From assembly GCA_021775855.1 (NCBI GenBank), contig JAJFGZ010000062.1:1-44970 (forward strand): a DNA stretch of 44,970 nt, in the 5' to 3' direction. Positions within the stretch are counted from its first letter, which is position 1. Each line of letters begins with the position of its first letter. Position numbers and translations under genes: made by a program. Of the stretch, positions 8,347-16,704 are shown piece by piece. Under the pieces are notes generated by a model that ran no database searches, had not been told where the DNA came from, and saw nothing but the letters and a program-made list of their open reading frames with translations. The stretch is from Hyphomicrobiales bacterium. Its GTDB lineage: Bacteria > Pseudomonadota > Alphaproteobacteria > Rhizobiales > NORP267.

Positions 8347-11300
8347 ATGGCCGATCAGGCTCTTTCCCGGGACAAGATTGCTGCAAGTTATTTTCGCGAC
8401 GAGACCGAGTTGGTCCATGAACTTGCGGACTTGGCCCGGCTCTCGGATGTCGAAGCCCGGCAGGTCGACATGATTGCCCGAAAGCTGGTGGACGCAGCAC
8501 GGACGGGCAGGCGGCAGCATGGCGGCGTCGACGCCTTGATGCATGAATATTCGTTGTCCAGCGAAGAGGGCGTGGTGCTGATGTGCCTGGCAGAAGCGCT
8601 GCTGCGGGTCCCCGACGCAGAGACTGCCGACCAGTTGATTGCCGATAAAATTGGGGGAGGAGACTGGGAAAAGCATCTCGGGTCCTCTGAATCGCTGTTC
8701 GTGAATGCATCGACCTGGGGGTTGATGCTGACAGGCCGGGTGATCGCGCTCGACGAGCCGGACGGTGTGAGGGGCCTGTTTGCCAGCGCTACCCGGCACC
8801 TTGGTAGGCTGGTCAACCGGAGCGGCGAACCGGTTATCCGCCAAGCCATGCGTCAGGCGATGCGAATTCTTGGGCGCCAGTTTGTGCTTGGACGCACAAT
8901 CCAGGAGGCCATGCGCGCTGCCGACGACGAACCGGAATACCGCTTTTCCTTCGACATGCTCGGCGAAGCGGCGGTCACGGCGGCGGATGCCGATATCTAT
9001 TTTAAATCCTATATGGACGCGCTCGCGGAACTGGGCGAATGGGCCGGACCAGGGGCCAGTGCCGACAGTGTTTTCGCCCGGGCCAGTCTTTCGGTAAAGC
9101 TGTCGGCTTTGCACCCGCGTTACGAACCGGCCAAGGAGGACCGGGTATTTGGAGAGCTGGTGCCGCGGGTCATGGAACTTGCGCGCAGAGCCAAAGACCT
9201 CAATCTGGGTCTGACGATTGATGCTGAAGAAGCCGACCGGCTGGATATCTCACTCGGGATATTTGAATCCCTGCTCAGACATCCGGACCTCGATGGCTGG
9301 GACGGGTTGGGTCTTGCGGTGCAGGCTTACGGCCGCCGCGCGATGCCGGTTCTTGATTGGCTCGGTTTACTCGCAAAGGCATCGGGGCATAAAATCCCGA
9401 TCCGTCTGGTTAAAGGTGCCTACTGGGATACGGAAATCAAATTGGCGCAGGAGGGCGGGCACGACAGCTACCCGCTCTTTACCCGGAAGTCCGCGACCGA
9501 TACGTCGTACATTGCCTGCGCCAGGTATCTGCTTGAAAACCGTGACGTGTTTTACCCGCAATTGGCGACCCATAACGCCCACACCATCGCCGCCGTGATA
9601 GCCATTGCGGGCGACACCGACGGGTTCGAGCTACAGCGTCTCCACGGCATGGGCAAGGCGATTTATGACGAGGTGTTGGGTCCGAACGTTGGCAAACCGT
9701 GCCGGATTTACGCGCCTGTGGGGAGCCACGAAGATCTGCTTGCATACCTCGTGCGGCGATTGTTGGAGAATGGAGCGAACACCTCCTTTGTTAACCGGCT
9801 TGGCGACGATGATGCACCAATTGAAGAGATTATTGCCGACCCGGTCGAGCGTGTGATCGGCCTGACGCACATCCCCCATCCGCGCATTCCTGCGCCCACC
9901 GATCTCTTCCTGCCGGAACGCGGGAATGCGCGCGGACTGGTTTTGAGCGAAACATCGGTGCGCACGCCTCTATTGGGTGAGATCAAAAAATATCTTGAAA
10001 CCGGGCAAAAGGCCGGTCCACTCGTCGGCGGTAAGATGCTGGAGGGGGATGCAATGCCAATAAACTCTCCCCACGATACCAGTGTCGCGGTCGGGAGCGT
10101 GGTGGAGGCGAGCAAAACACAGGTTGAAGGCGCGATTGCCGGCGGGTCGGGCGCCGCCGACGGTTGGGACCGTCTTGGGGGCGACGCACGCGCCACATTG
10201 CTGGAAAAGACCGCCGACCTTTACGAGCAAAACATGTCGTATCTAATGGCGGTGATTATTCGGGAAGCCGGCAAGACCCTCGATAATGCCCTCGGAGACA
10301 TCCGCGAAGCGGTTGATTTTCTGCGCTATTACGCAGCCCGTGCGCGGCTGGAATTTGCCGGTCCTGGTGGGCTGCCCGGGCCGACCGGGGAGCGCAACAC
10401 CATCGCGCTCAATGGACGCGGCCTGTTTGCCTGCATCAGCCCTTGGAATTTCCCCCTTGCTATTTTTACCGGACAGGTGAGCGCCGCGCTTGCGGCCGGC
10501 AACGCGGTGATCGCGAAGCCGGCGGAACAAACTCCACTGGTAGCGGCAATCGCGGTGCGGTTATTCCATCAGGCAGGTGTGCCGGGTGATGTGCTGCAGC
10601 TTTTGCCAGGGAAAGGCGAGGTCGTCGGCGCCCAATTGGTGTCGGATCAGCGAATCGATGGAATTGTTTTCACCGGATCGAACCAGACGGCGGGACTTAT
10701 CCACCGGGGGCTGGCCGGGCGCGACGGGCCGATTGTCCCGTTGATCGCCGAGACCGGCGGCATGAACGCGATGATCGTCGATTCGTCCGCTTTGCCGGAA
10801 CAGGCGGTCAAAGATGCGGTGCGCTCGGCCTTCGATTCGGCCGGGCAGCGCTGCTCGGCATTACGGGTTCTGTTTCTCCAGGAAGACGGTGCCGCGCGGG
10901 TCGAGAAAATGCTGTTGGGCGCGATGGAGGAATTGCAGATCGGTGACCCGCTGGAATTTTCGACCGATGTCGGCCCGGTTATCGACGCGGAAGCCAAATC
11001 AACGCTGGACGCCCACAAGGCGGAGATGAAGCGCCAGCAAACGGAGTTGATCGATCTCCCGATTCCGGAATCCTGCGGGCGGGGCACCTATGTCAGCCCG
11101 GCCGCATATGCGATTGACTCGATTGATGTTTTGGAGCGCGAAGTCTTCGGCCCGGTCGTCCACGTGGTGCGCTATCAAGCCGGGAAACTGGACCAGGTTT
11201 GCGCGGCGATTAACAAGACCGGGTATGGACTGACGCTTGGCATCCACAGCCGGATCGATAGCCGGATCGAGGAGATAGTGGGGCAAGTAAAGGTCGGCAA

Positions 11301-11505
11301 TATTTACGTCAACCGCAACCAGGTGGGTGCCGTTGTCGGATCCCAGCCTTTTGGCGGTGAGGGGCTTTCGGGGACTGGTCCCAAGGCCGGTGGGCCGCAT
11401 TATCTGCCGGCTTTTGCGGTGGAGCGGGTGATCAGCGTGGATACGACTGCTTCAGGCGGTAATGCCGCCCTGATGTCGCTTGGAACGGGGCTGGACGAGA
11501 CCTGA
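8347..11505 (+). CDS. putA: Bifunctional proline dehydrogenase / P5C dehydrogenase PutA
   Basis: A 1052-residue bifunctional enzyme oxidising proline to glutamate by FAD-dependent proline dehydrogenase then NAD-dependent P5C dehydrogenase, with channelling between sites. It starts directly with the helical arm region; the ribbon-helix-helix DNA-binding domain of E. coli PutA is absent. The proline dehydrogenase barrel ends near RLVKGAYWDTE (353-363) and NAHTIAAV. The aldehyde dehydrogenase half has the PWNFPLA segment, catalytic Glu802 (AETGGMNA) and nucleophile Cys836 (GQRCSALR), and ends NRNQVGAVVGSQPFGGEGLSGTGPK-type, split here by the family motif. The open frame extends to a TTG at 8296, but the ATG at 8347 has AAAGG about ten bases upstream and the family N-terminus. 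Confidence 0.95.
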   Translation: MADQALSRDKIAASYFRDETELVHELADLARLSDVEARQVDMIARKLVDAARTGRRQHGGVDALMHEYSLSSEEGVVLMCLAEALLRVPDAETADQLIADKIGGGDWEKHLGSSESLFVNASTWGLMLTGRVIALDEPDGVRGLFASATRHLGRLVNRSGEPVIRQAMRQAMRILGRQFVLGRTIQEAMRAADDEPEYRFSFDMLGEAAVTAADADIYFKSYMDALAELGEWAGPGASADSVFARASLSVKLSALHPRYEPAKEDRVFGELVPRVMELARRAKDLNLGLTIDAEEADRLDISLGIFESLLRHPDLDGWDGLGLAVQAYGRRAMPVLDWLGLLAKASGHKIPIRLVKGAYWDTEIKLAQEGGHDSYPLFTRKSATDTSYIACARYLLENRDVFYPQLATHNAHTIAAVIAIAGDTDGFELQRLHGMGKAIYDEVLGPNVGKPCRIYAPVGSHEDLLAYLVRRLLENGANTSFVNRLGDDDAPIEEIIADPVERVIGLTHIPHPRIPAPTDLFLPERGNARGLVLSETSVRTPLLGEIKKYLETGQKAGPLVGGKMLEGDAMPINSPHDTSVAVGSVVEASKTQVEGAIAGGSGAADGWDRLGGDARATLLEKTADLYEQNMSYLMAVIIREAGKTLDNALGDIREAVDFLRYYAARARLEFAGPGGLPGPTGERNTIALNGRGLFACISPWNFPLAIFTGQVSAALAAGNAVIAKPAEQTPLVAAIAVRLFHQAGVPGDVLQLLPGKGEVVGAQLVSDQRIDGIVFTGSNQTAGLIHRGLAGRDGPIVPLIAETGGMNAMIVDSSALPEQAVKDAVRSAFDSAGQRCSALRVLFLQEDGAARVEKMLLGAMEELQIGDPLEFSTDVGPVIDAEAKSTLDAHKAEMKRQQTELIDLPIPESCGRGTYVSPAAYAIDSIDVLEREVFGPVVHVVRYQAGKLDQVCAAINKTGYGLTLGIHSRIDSRIEEIVGQVKVGNIYVNRNQVGAVVGSQPFGGEGLSGTGPKAGGPHYLPAFAVERVISVDTTASGGNAALMSLGTGLDET

Positions 11506-11573
11506 ATTGCCTTGCAGATCGACACGGTTAACGACGTAAATTTACTGAATTACCCATTTAAAATCATATTTAG

Positions 11574-11602
11574 TTGATCACGCGCCCGCGACTGGTCAGA
11601 AT
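11574..11602 (+). promoter_or_regulatory. Candidate mipZ promoter
   Basis: TTGATC (11574-11579) and CAGAAT (11597-11602) are separated by 17 bases and lie about 33 bases before the mipZ start. Both boxes are only partial matches. The surrounding 130-bp gap after putA is AT-rich compared with its neighbours. A single TTAAC half-site at 11528-11532 resembles half a CtrA site but no second half is at the right spacing. Confidence 0.3.
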
Positions 11603-11635
11603 AGACTGTGTTTTGTTGAGTCGGTGGTGGTGTAA

Positions 11636-12553
11636 ATGTTAAATGGGGACGGCGTAAAAAAGTCCGCCCATGTCATTGTCTTTGGCAATGAAAAGGGGGG
11701 CACGGGAAAGTCGACCACATGTATGCATGTTCTGACGTCCTTATTGAAGGCCGGTCAGAATGTCGCGTCGATTGACCTCGATAGCCGTCAAGGAACCCTT
11801 ACAAACTACATTGCAAACCGAAAAAGCTGGTCGGCGCGGACCGGCCTTGAACTTGAAGTTCCTCGTCATTTTTCCGTTTATCGTGGACAATCTGACACGG
11901 TCGCCGGACAGGAGGAATCTGAATTCTCGTCCTTCGCCGAAGCAATCGGCGAGGTCGAGCAAAATTACGATTTCGTCGTGATCGACACGCCGGCGGCGGA
12001 CAGTTACCTGATGCGCCTGGCGCATTCCATGGCCGATACGCTGGTCACCCCACTCAATGACAGTTTCCTCGATCTAGACGTCCTTGCCAAAATCGACCCC
12101 GTCAGCCACGAAGTGACCGGCATCAGCCATTATTCCCGCATGGTGCGCGATGCGCGGCGTCAGCGCCGGCTTGTCGACAACGGGGTGATGGACTGGATCG
12201 TGGTCCGGAACCGGATGTCGACACTGGATTCGCGCAATCGTAGATTTATCGGGGAGGGCCTGCGCTCGCTTGGTAGGCAGCTTGGGTTCAGGATTTCCGA
12301 CGGGATTGCCGAGCGGTTGATCTTCCGGGCTTTCTTCCCAAAAGGCCTGACCGCAGTCGATATGCTGGATGAAGCAACGCTCGGGTCAGAACCCACCTTG
12401 TCGCACCTGACCGCCCGGCAGGAAATCCGGGCGCTACTCGCGACCCTCAGCCTGCCCGTCGATGACCGGACCAAGATGCGCCGCGAGGCCCGCGAAATCT
12501 GGTCCCGCGCCAATGAAAAACCCCTCATTCTGCATGATATTCTCGGCAAATAG
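11636..12553 (+). CDS. mipZ: Division-plane positioning ATPase MipZ
   Basis: A 305-residue ParA/MinD-superfamily ATPase. The deviant Walker A motif is EKGGTGKST with the signature lysine at 20 and the P-loop lysine at 25; IDLDSRQGTL is the switch I region and VVIDTPAAD Walker B. The RQRRLVDNGVMDWIVVRNRMS and FRAFFPKGLTAVDML segments are characteristic of MipZ rather than ParA. In Caulobacter MipZ forms bipolar gradients through ParB and inhibits FtsZ, confining division to midcell. It is about 30 residues longer than the Caulobacter protein. ATG at 11636 is used; no strong ribosome site is visible. A terminator-like hairpin follows. Confidence 0.9.
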   Translation: MLNGDGVKKSAHVIVFGNEKGGTGKSTTCMHVLTSLLKAGQNVASIDLDSRQGTLTNYIANRKSWSARTGLELEVPRHFSVYRGQSDTVAGQEESEFSSFAEAIGEVEQNYDFVVIDTPAADSYLMRLAHSMADTLVTPLNDSFLDLDVLAKIDPVSHEVTGISHYSRMVRDARRQRRLVDNGVMDWIVVRNRMSTLDSRNRRFIGEGLRSLGRQLGFRISDGIAERLIFRAFFPKGLTAVDMLDEATLGSEPTLSHLTARQEIRALLATLSLPVDDRTKMRREAREIWSRANEKPLILHDILGK

Positions 12554-12562
12554 CCCGATTCC

Positions 12563-12590
12563 GGCAAGCAAGACTTGCCTTTGTGTGTGT
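12563..12590 (+). terminator. Probable intrinsic terminator after mipZ
   Basis: GGCAAG (12563-12568) and CTTGCC (12574-12579) form a 6-bp stem with a 5-base loop, followed by TTTGTGTGTGT. The stem is short and the tract is interrupted, so termination may be partial, leaving read-through into the VWA gene. Confidence 0.45.
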
Positions 12591-12635
12591 ATGCGCCATC
12601 TTTAGGTTATCTGACATCGCAAGCTATACGAGCTG

Positions 12636-13382
12636 ATGACACGCAAATCTGATAAATTGGTGCAGGATCGCACCGGCGGTTCCGAAAAATCGCTGGAGGA
12701 GGCCGGGCAATCGAGCCATGCCGAGGTTGCTGCCTTTGTCGCCAAGGCGAAGGCACTGGGTCCAGGTCGGGCAGGGGCCAAGCGCGGCCGGTTGGTCTTT
12801 GCCCTGGACGCCACCATGAGCAGGCAGCCCACTTGGGACACCGCTTGTCACCTGCAAGCGGAAATGTTTCGCGAAACCGCACGCATCGGCGGCCTGGATA
12901 TTCAGTTGGTATATTTTCGCGGTTTCGGCGAATGTCGGGCCAGCCGCTGGGTGCGCGATGGCGCGGAGCTGGCAGATCTCATGGGCGGAATTTACTGTCG
13001 GGGCGGGCAGACCCAGATCGGCAAGGTTCTGACCCACGCGATCAAGGAAACGGGGAAGGCAAAGGTCGATGCGCTGGTCTATGTGGGCGATTGCATGGAA
13101 GAGGAAATCGACCGGTTGTGTGCCAAGGCTGGAAAACTGGGGTTGCAGGGCGTCCCTGCGTTTATTTTCCAGGAGGGGTACGAGCCCTATGCGGAAAAAG
13201 GGTTTCGCGAAATTGCACGTTTGACAAAAGGCGCGTTCTGCAAATTCGATTCTGGCGCCACTGACCAGTTGCGCGCGCTTCTATCGGCTGTTGCTGTGTA
13301 CGCTGCGGGCGGTCATACCGCGCTCGGTGATTTGAGCAAAAAAAGCAACAACGCGCGCCTGCTGCTTGAGCAAATGAAGTAG
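12636..13382 (+). CDS. VWA-like (MIDAS) domain protein, conserved, function unknown
   Basis: A 248-residue soluble protein with a von Willebrand A-type fold. The metal-binding (MIDAS) pattern looks complete: Asp58-x-Thr60-x-Ser62 (ALDATMS), Thr126 in GGQTQIG, and Asp152 in VYVGDC. The strand preceding Asp58 (RLVFALD) and the strand LVYFRGFGEC fit the Rossmann-like core. The first 40 residues are polar and probably flexible. It lacks a signal peptide or membrane segment. Eight bases separate it from the membrane J-domain gene downstream, so the two are likely co-expressed and may act together (inference). VWA proteins often act in assembling or remodelling complexes; no partner is shown by the sequence. 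Confidence 0.75.
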   Translation: MTRKSDKLVQDRTGGSEKSLEEAGQSSHAEVAAFVAKAKALGPGRAGAKRGRLVFALDATMSRQPTWDTACHLQAEMFRETARIGGLDIQLVYFRGFGECRASRWVRDGAELADLMGGIYCRGGQTQIGKVLTHAIKETGKAKVDALVYVGDCMEEEIDRLCAKAGKLGLQGVPAFIFQEGYEPYAEKGFREIARLTKGAFCKFDSGATDQLRALLSAVAVYAAGGHTALGDLSKKSNNARLLLEQMK

Positions 13383-13390
13383 AGTAGGCC

Positions 13391-14086
13391 ATGGGCTATT
13401 TTCTGATTGGCATCATCGTTCTGTCGCTCGGTCTGTTGTTTCTCAAACAACTGACCACGGCCAGCGTTGCGGATTTGGCGCGCGCGGCACACCGCTGGGG
13501 TGGCGTACTGGTTCTCCTGGTTGCAGGCTTGATGGCTGCGACGGGCCGGTGGGTGTTTGCGATCCCGATCGCCGGGTTCGGCTATTCGCTGTTGCGCGGC
13601 AGGATGCCAGGCCTTGGTGGTTTTTCCCGATCCGGGTCCAAAACCCGCGGCCAGACTTCGTCGGTCAAATCACATTTTCTGGAAATGGTGTTGGAACACG
13701 ATTCAGGGGACATGTACGGCAAAATCCTGGAAGGCGATTTCAAGGGTGCTGCGCTGGAAGAGCTTTCGCTTGGAGAATTGCTGGATTTCATGCAGGAAAT
13801 TTCGAGCAACGAGGAAAGCAGTGCGCTGTTGCTGACCTATATGGACCGGCGGTTTCCTGGTTGGCGGGAGGAGGAATCGACAGAGGAAAGTCCCACTGGC
13901 GGTTCACCACGGCGTGGGGCAATGCAGCGCAATGAAGCGCTCGCAATTCTAGGATTGAAGTCTGGAGCCAGTCCGGCGGATATCCGCAAAGCCCACCGCA
14001 CGCTGATGAAAAAGCTTCACCCTGATCAGGGCGGATCCACATATTTCGCCACAAAATTAAACGAAGCGCGGGATTTGTTGCTTTAG
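13391..14086 (+). CDS. Membrane-anchored protein with C-terminal J domain (DnaJ-like)
   Basis: A 231-residue protein with two hydrophobic segments at about 3-20 and 37-68 and a C-terminal J domain (about 180-231). The J domain holds the HPD motif at 210-212 within KKLHPDQGGS, the form typical of Tim14/DjlA-type co-chaperones rather than full DnaJ; there is no G/F or zinc-finger region. The middle part (95-150) is an acidic helical segment. J domains stimulate Hsp70 ATPase, so the protein should recruit DnaK to the membrane. ATG at 13391 lies just after the VWA gene. It ends five bases before the convergent carboxypeptidase gene. Confidence 0.8.
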   Translation: MGYFLIGIIVLSLGLLFLKQLTTASVADLARAAHRWGGVLVLLVAGLMAATGRWVFAIPIAGFGYSLLRGRMPGLGGFSRSGSKTRGQTSSVKSHFLEMVLEHDSGDMYGKILEGDFKGAALEELSLGELLDFMQEISSNEESSALLLTYMDRRFPGWREEESTEESPTGGSPRRGAMQRNEALAILGLKSGASPADIRKAHRTLMKKLHPDQGGSTYFATKLNEARDLLL

Positions 14087-14091
14087 GTGAC

Positions 14092-15453
14092 TTATCTCTG
14101 CAACGGCAGGCAGGGGAAATCCGCGTTTTTCAAAACCCGACAGGCGGCAACAGCAGCTCCCCGGTCAAATCCACCAAAGCGTGCGCGGTACAGGGTTTGG
14201 TTATTGCTCTGCACGGATTCGGTATAGGCCTCACCACTTGCCAGCAGTGTAGACGCGGCGGAGCGGGCTTCGCTCAACCTGCCACGGGCAGCAGATTCGT
14301 CGCCATAGGCGCCGATCTGGATGACCCACTGGTTTTCAATCCGCGCCTCGACATTTTCACTGTCGTTGGGTGCAATTTGATCAGGAACTGGATTTGTCAC
14401 GGCAGCCGTTACGATAGGATCTGGACTATTGACAATGGTCGTGCCCGGTACGGTGACCGAGGCTGCGAGTACACCGCGCGACGTGTCTATGACGGGTATG
14501 GGTGATGGCGTCGACGCCATCTGGACCCGGGCGCCGGACGGGCGGAGTTCCGGTGTTTGCATATTGGCAACATCGATTTCCAGCGGCGGGCGTGTCCGCG
14601 CCACGGCCTGGCTGTAATACCGGTCGAGCAGGTAGCGCATATGGGTGTCGCGGGACTGGCCTGTGGGACCGCCCATGACTACGGCGATGAGATGGCGGTT
14701 GTTCCTTCGAAGCGATGTGGTCAGGTTGAAGCCAGACGCCCGGGTATACCCTGTCTTGATACCGTCAACGCCAGCGACGTTACCGAGCAGGCGGTTATGG
14801 TTGCCGTATCGGCGGCCGTTATAGGTAAAAGACCGGGTGCTGAAATATCCGTACTCGCCAGGAAAATCACGCTGGATGGCGTATCCGAGCCGGGCCATAT
14901 CGCGCGCGGTTGTGACTTGAGCGCTGTTTGGCAGGCCGGACGCATTCTTAAAGGTCGTGTTGGACATCCCCAACGTGCGTGCAGTGCTGGTCATTTGGGC
15001 GGCGAATTGACTTTCGGTACCACCCAGGTGTTCGGCAATTGCAGCTGCCACGTCGTTTGCAGATTTTGTCACAAGGGCTTTAATGGCATTTTCGACCGAG
15101 ATCGTCTGGCCAACGGCAATACCAAGTTTTGATGGTGGTTGCGCTGCAGCGTAAGCCGAGAAGCGGATACGGGTTTCGCGTGTAATACGGCCCTCGCGAA
15201 GTGCTTCGAAAACCAAATACAGCGTCATGATTTTTGTAAGCGAAGCGGGGTATCGCGGGCGGTCTGCGCTCCGGGAATAGAGGACCGTATTCGAGTTTAT
15301 ATCGATAACAAAAGCGGCGTAGCGTGGATCAGAGCGGATGGACCTGGTTGCGTCCGCCGGCTGGATCGACGAAAAAACGATCACTGCCGCCAATAAACAG
15401 CAAAAACTCGACAAAATATGACTTTTAACGCAACCATACATTACGCGGGACAC
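14092..15453 (-). CDS. D-alanyl-D-alanine carboxypeptidase with C-terminal SPOR domain
   Basis: A 453-residue low-molecular-weight penicillin-binding protein that trims the terminal D-Ala from peptidoglycan stem peptides. The N-terminus has a secretion signal (hydrophobic stretch about 14-30, ending near ADA). The peptidase S11 catalytic triad motifs are Ser71-LTK74, Ser131-A-Asn133 and Lys233-TG. A linker rich in Pro, Ser and Thr leads to a SPOR domain over the last 75 or so residues (WVIQIGAY...), which binds denuded glycan at the septum. The family usually ends with an amphipathic membrane anchor; here SPOR replaces it. The start could be GTG at 15453 or ATG at 15441; neither has a strong ribosome site. 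Confidence 0.9.
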   Translation of the reverse strand: MSRVMYGCVKSHILSSFCCLLAAVIVFSSIQPADATRSIRSDPRYAAFVIDINSNTVLYSRSADRPRYPASLTKIMTLYLVFEALREGRITRETRIRFSAYAAAQPPSKLGIAVGQTISVENAIKALVTKSANDVAAAIAEHLGGTESQFAAQMTSTARTLGMSNTTFKNASGLPNSAQVTTARDMARLGYAIQRDFPGEYGYFSTRSFTYNGRRYGNHNRLLGNVAGVDGIKTGYTRASGFNLTTSLRRNNRHLIAVVMGGPTGQSRDTHMRYLLDRYYSQAVARTRPPLEIDVANMQTPELRPSGARVQMASTPSPIPVIDTSRGVLAASVTVPGTTIVNSPDPIVTAAVTNPVPDQIAPNDSENVEARIENQWVIQIGAYGDESAARGRLSEARSAASTLLASGEAYTESVQSNNQTLYRARFGGFDRGAAVAACRVLKNADFPCLPLQR

Positions 15454-15615
15454 CCACCGTACTCAACCCAACTCTATTTTTGATGGCGTCGGAATATTGA
15501 TTTCCGGTCACCACAATTTCCGATTTTACAGGGCTGGAGTTACGAAAGTTTTAAGCCCCAGTCCGGCGAAGAATTCATCTGGAAAAAATAAAATGGTGCA
15601 GTGCAATATTTTCTC

Positions 15616-15643
15616 TTGACAATTTTTGTGCACCGCATATATC
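15616..15643 (+). promoter_or_regulatory. Strong candidate phasin promoter
   Basis: TTGACA (15616-15621) is a perfect -35 box; TATATC (15638-15643) follows after a 16-base spacer. Transcription would start near 15650, giving a leader of about 75 bases before the phasin ATG. This is the clearest housekeeping promoter in the window and suits an abundant protein. The 150 bases between it and the dacA-type gene on the other strand are AT-rich with no further feature I can name. Confidence 0.7.
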
Positions 15644-15723
15644 TCGCTACATCAAGGCCATCACAACGGACACTGTCCGCTACGGCCAAGCGATTAACAA
15701 CGAGATCTATCAGGAGAGATCAG

Positions 15724-16065
15724 ATGCAGAACGGTTTTGAAGAATTCCAGAAAATTGGCAAGAACAATGTTGAAGCTGCTGTAAAGAGCTTCGGCGCCAT
15801 GTCCAAGGGTTTCCAGGCAATCGCCACGGAAATTGCAGACTATTCCAAAAAGGCTTTCGAAGACGGCACAACTGCTGCAGAGCAGGTCATCTCCTCGAAG
15901 TCCATCGACAAGGCTGTTGAAGCCCAGTCGAGCTTCCTGCGTGCGTCCTACGAAGGCTATGTCGGCCAGGCATCCAAGATTGGTGAGCTCTATGTTGGCG
16001 CCGCCCAGGAAGCTTACAAGCCGATTGAAACTGTCGTTCAGGCAGCTCAGAAAGTTGCCAAGTAA
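15724..16065 (+). CDS. Phasin family protein
   Basis: A 113-residue, alanine- and lysine-rich, all-helical protein of the phasin family: MQNGFEEFQKIGKNNVEAA at the start, then AMSKGFQAIATEIADYSKKAFEDG and LRASYEGYVGQASKIGELYV. Phasins coat polyhydroxyalkanoate granules, though many alphaproteobacterial members of this short type have unproven roles. The start is ATG at 15724 with AGGAGAG (15712-15718) upstream; the frame is open further 5' but that part overlaps the promoter. It forms a transcription unit of its own, with a promoter and a strong terminator. No PHA synthase gene is in the window. The order carboxypeptidase / phasin / clpS / clpA recurs in this class as far as I recall. Confidence 0.85.
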   Translation: MQNGFEEFQKIGKNNVEAAVKSFGAMSKGFQAIATEIADYSKKAFEDGTTAAEQVISSKSIDKAVEAQSSFLRASYEGYVGQASKIGELYVGAAQEAYKPIETVVQAAQKVAK

Positions 16066-16098
16066 GGCCACTCTCTGAAACATATACGTTTTTACGGG

Positions 16099-16128
16099 AA
16101 AGCCCGGCCATCTGGCCGGGCTTTTTCT
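16099..16128 (+). terminator. Intrinsic terminator of the phasin gene
   Basis: AAAGCCCGGCC (16099-16109) and GGCCGGGCTTT (16114-16124) make an 11-bp, GC-rich stem with a four-base ATCT loop, followed by TTCTGTTTT. It lies 33 bases after the phasin stop codon. Confidence 0.9.
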
Positions 16129-16357
16129 GTTTTATGATAAAATTTCCGCGAGGCTCTGTATTTCTGCGCATCCCGCATTATCTAAATGACTGGTCAGTTC
16201 CGGCCTAGCCTCTTAAAATAAGCCAGATTCGGTGCTGTACCGCAGTTTACGCTATTTCTGACCGAGTATGTTTATGAGCCTTGTTCGATCAAATTATGTT
16301 TGTTTCTCCTCCCCGTTTGATGCGTTCTTTCAGGGTGCGTCGCGTCATGGTTTGAGG

Positions 16358-16696
16358 ATGGCTGATGACGGCGACGATCGCGTCACTGGCGGTGGTAGCA
16401 ATACCGGTACGGGCGTGGTGACCCAGACCCGCAAGAAAACCAAGAAGCCGAGCCTCTATAAGGTCATGCTGCTGAACGATGATTATACGCCGATGGAATT
16501 CGTAGTTTTAGTGCTCGAAAATTATTTCAACATGGGTCTGGAACAGGCGACCACGGTGATGCTGCATGTTCACAATAGCGGGGTCGGGGTGTGCGGCGTA
16601 TTTACATATGAGGTTGCGGAGACCAAAGTGGCGCAAGTTATGGACTTTGCGCGCAAGCACCAACATCCGCTACAATGCGTCATGGAAAAAAACTGA
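16358..16696 (+). CDS. clpS: ClpS, adaptor of ClpAP protease
   Basis: A 112-residue adaptor that delivers N-end-rule substrates to ClpA. A flexible, Gly/Asp-rich N-terminal tail (needed in the family for ClpA engagement) precedes the core [21 protein letters not shown]. The hydrophobic pocket residues expected for N-degron binding are present: Asn-Asp in LLNDD and His in MLHVHNSG. The frame is open from ATG at 16268, but that adds 30 residues of unlike composition; MADDGDD at 16358 gives the usual size, although GAGG touches this ATG too closely for an ideal ribosome site, so the start is uncertain. The stop at 16694-16696 is just before clpA. From 16129 to 16357 I see no other feature. Confidence 0.92.
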   Translation: MADDGDDRVTGGGSNTGTGVVTQTRKKTKKPSLYKVMLLNDDYTPMEFVVLVLENYFNMGLEQATTVMLHVHNSGVGVCGVFTYEVAETKVAQVMDFARKHQHPLQCVMEKN

Positions 16697-16704
16697 GAGA
16701 GCAA

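Noticed and set aside
8290-9114. A 274-residue minus-strand open frame over putA
   Set aside because: An antisense shadow, with no recognisable protein features and no ribosome site, inside the conserved putA gene.
11521-11570. CtrA-type sites upstream of mipZ
   Set aside because: Only a TTAAC half-site is present; no second half at the N7 spacing.
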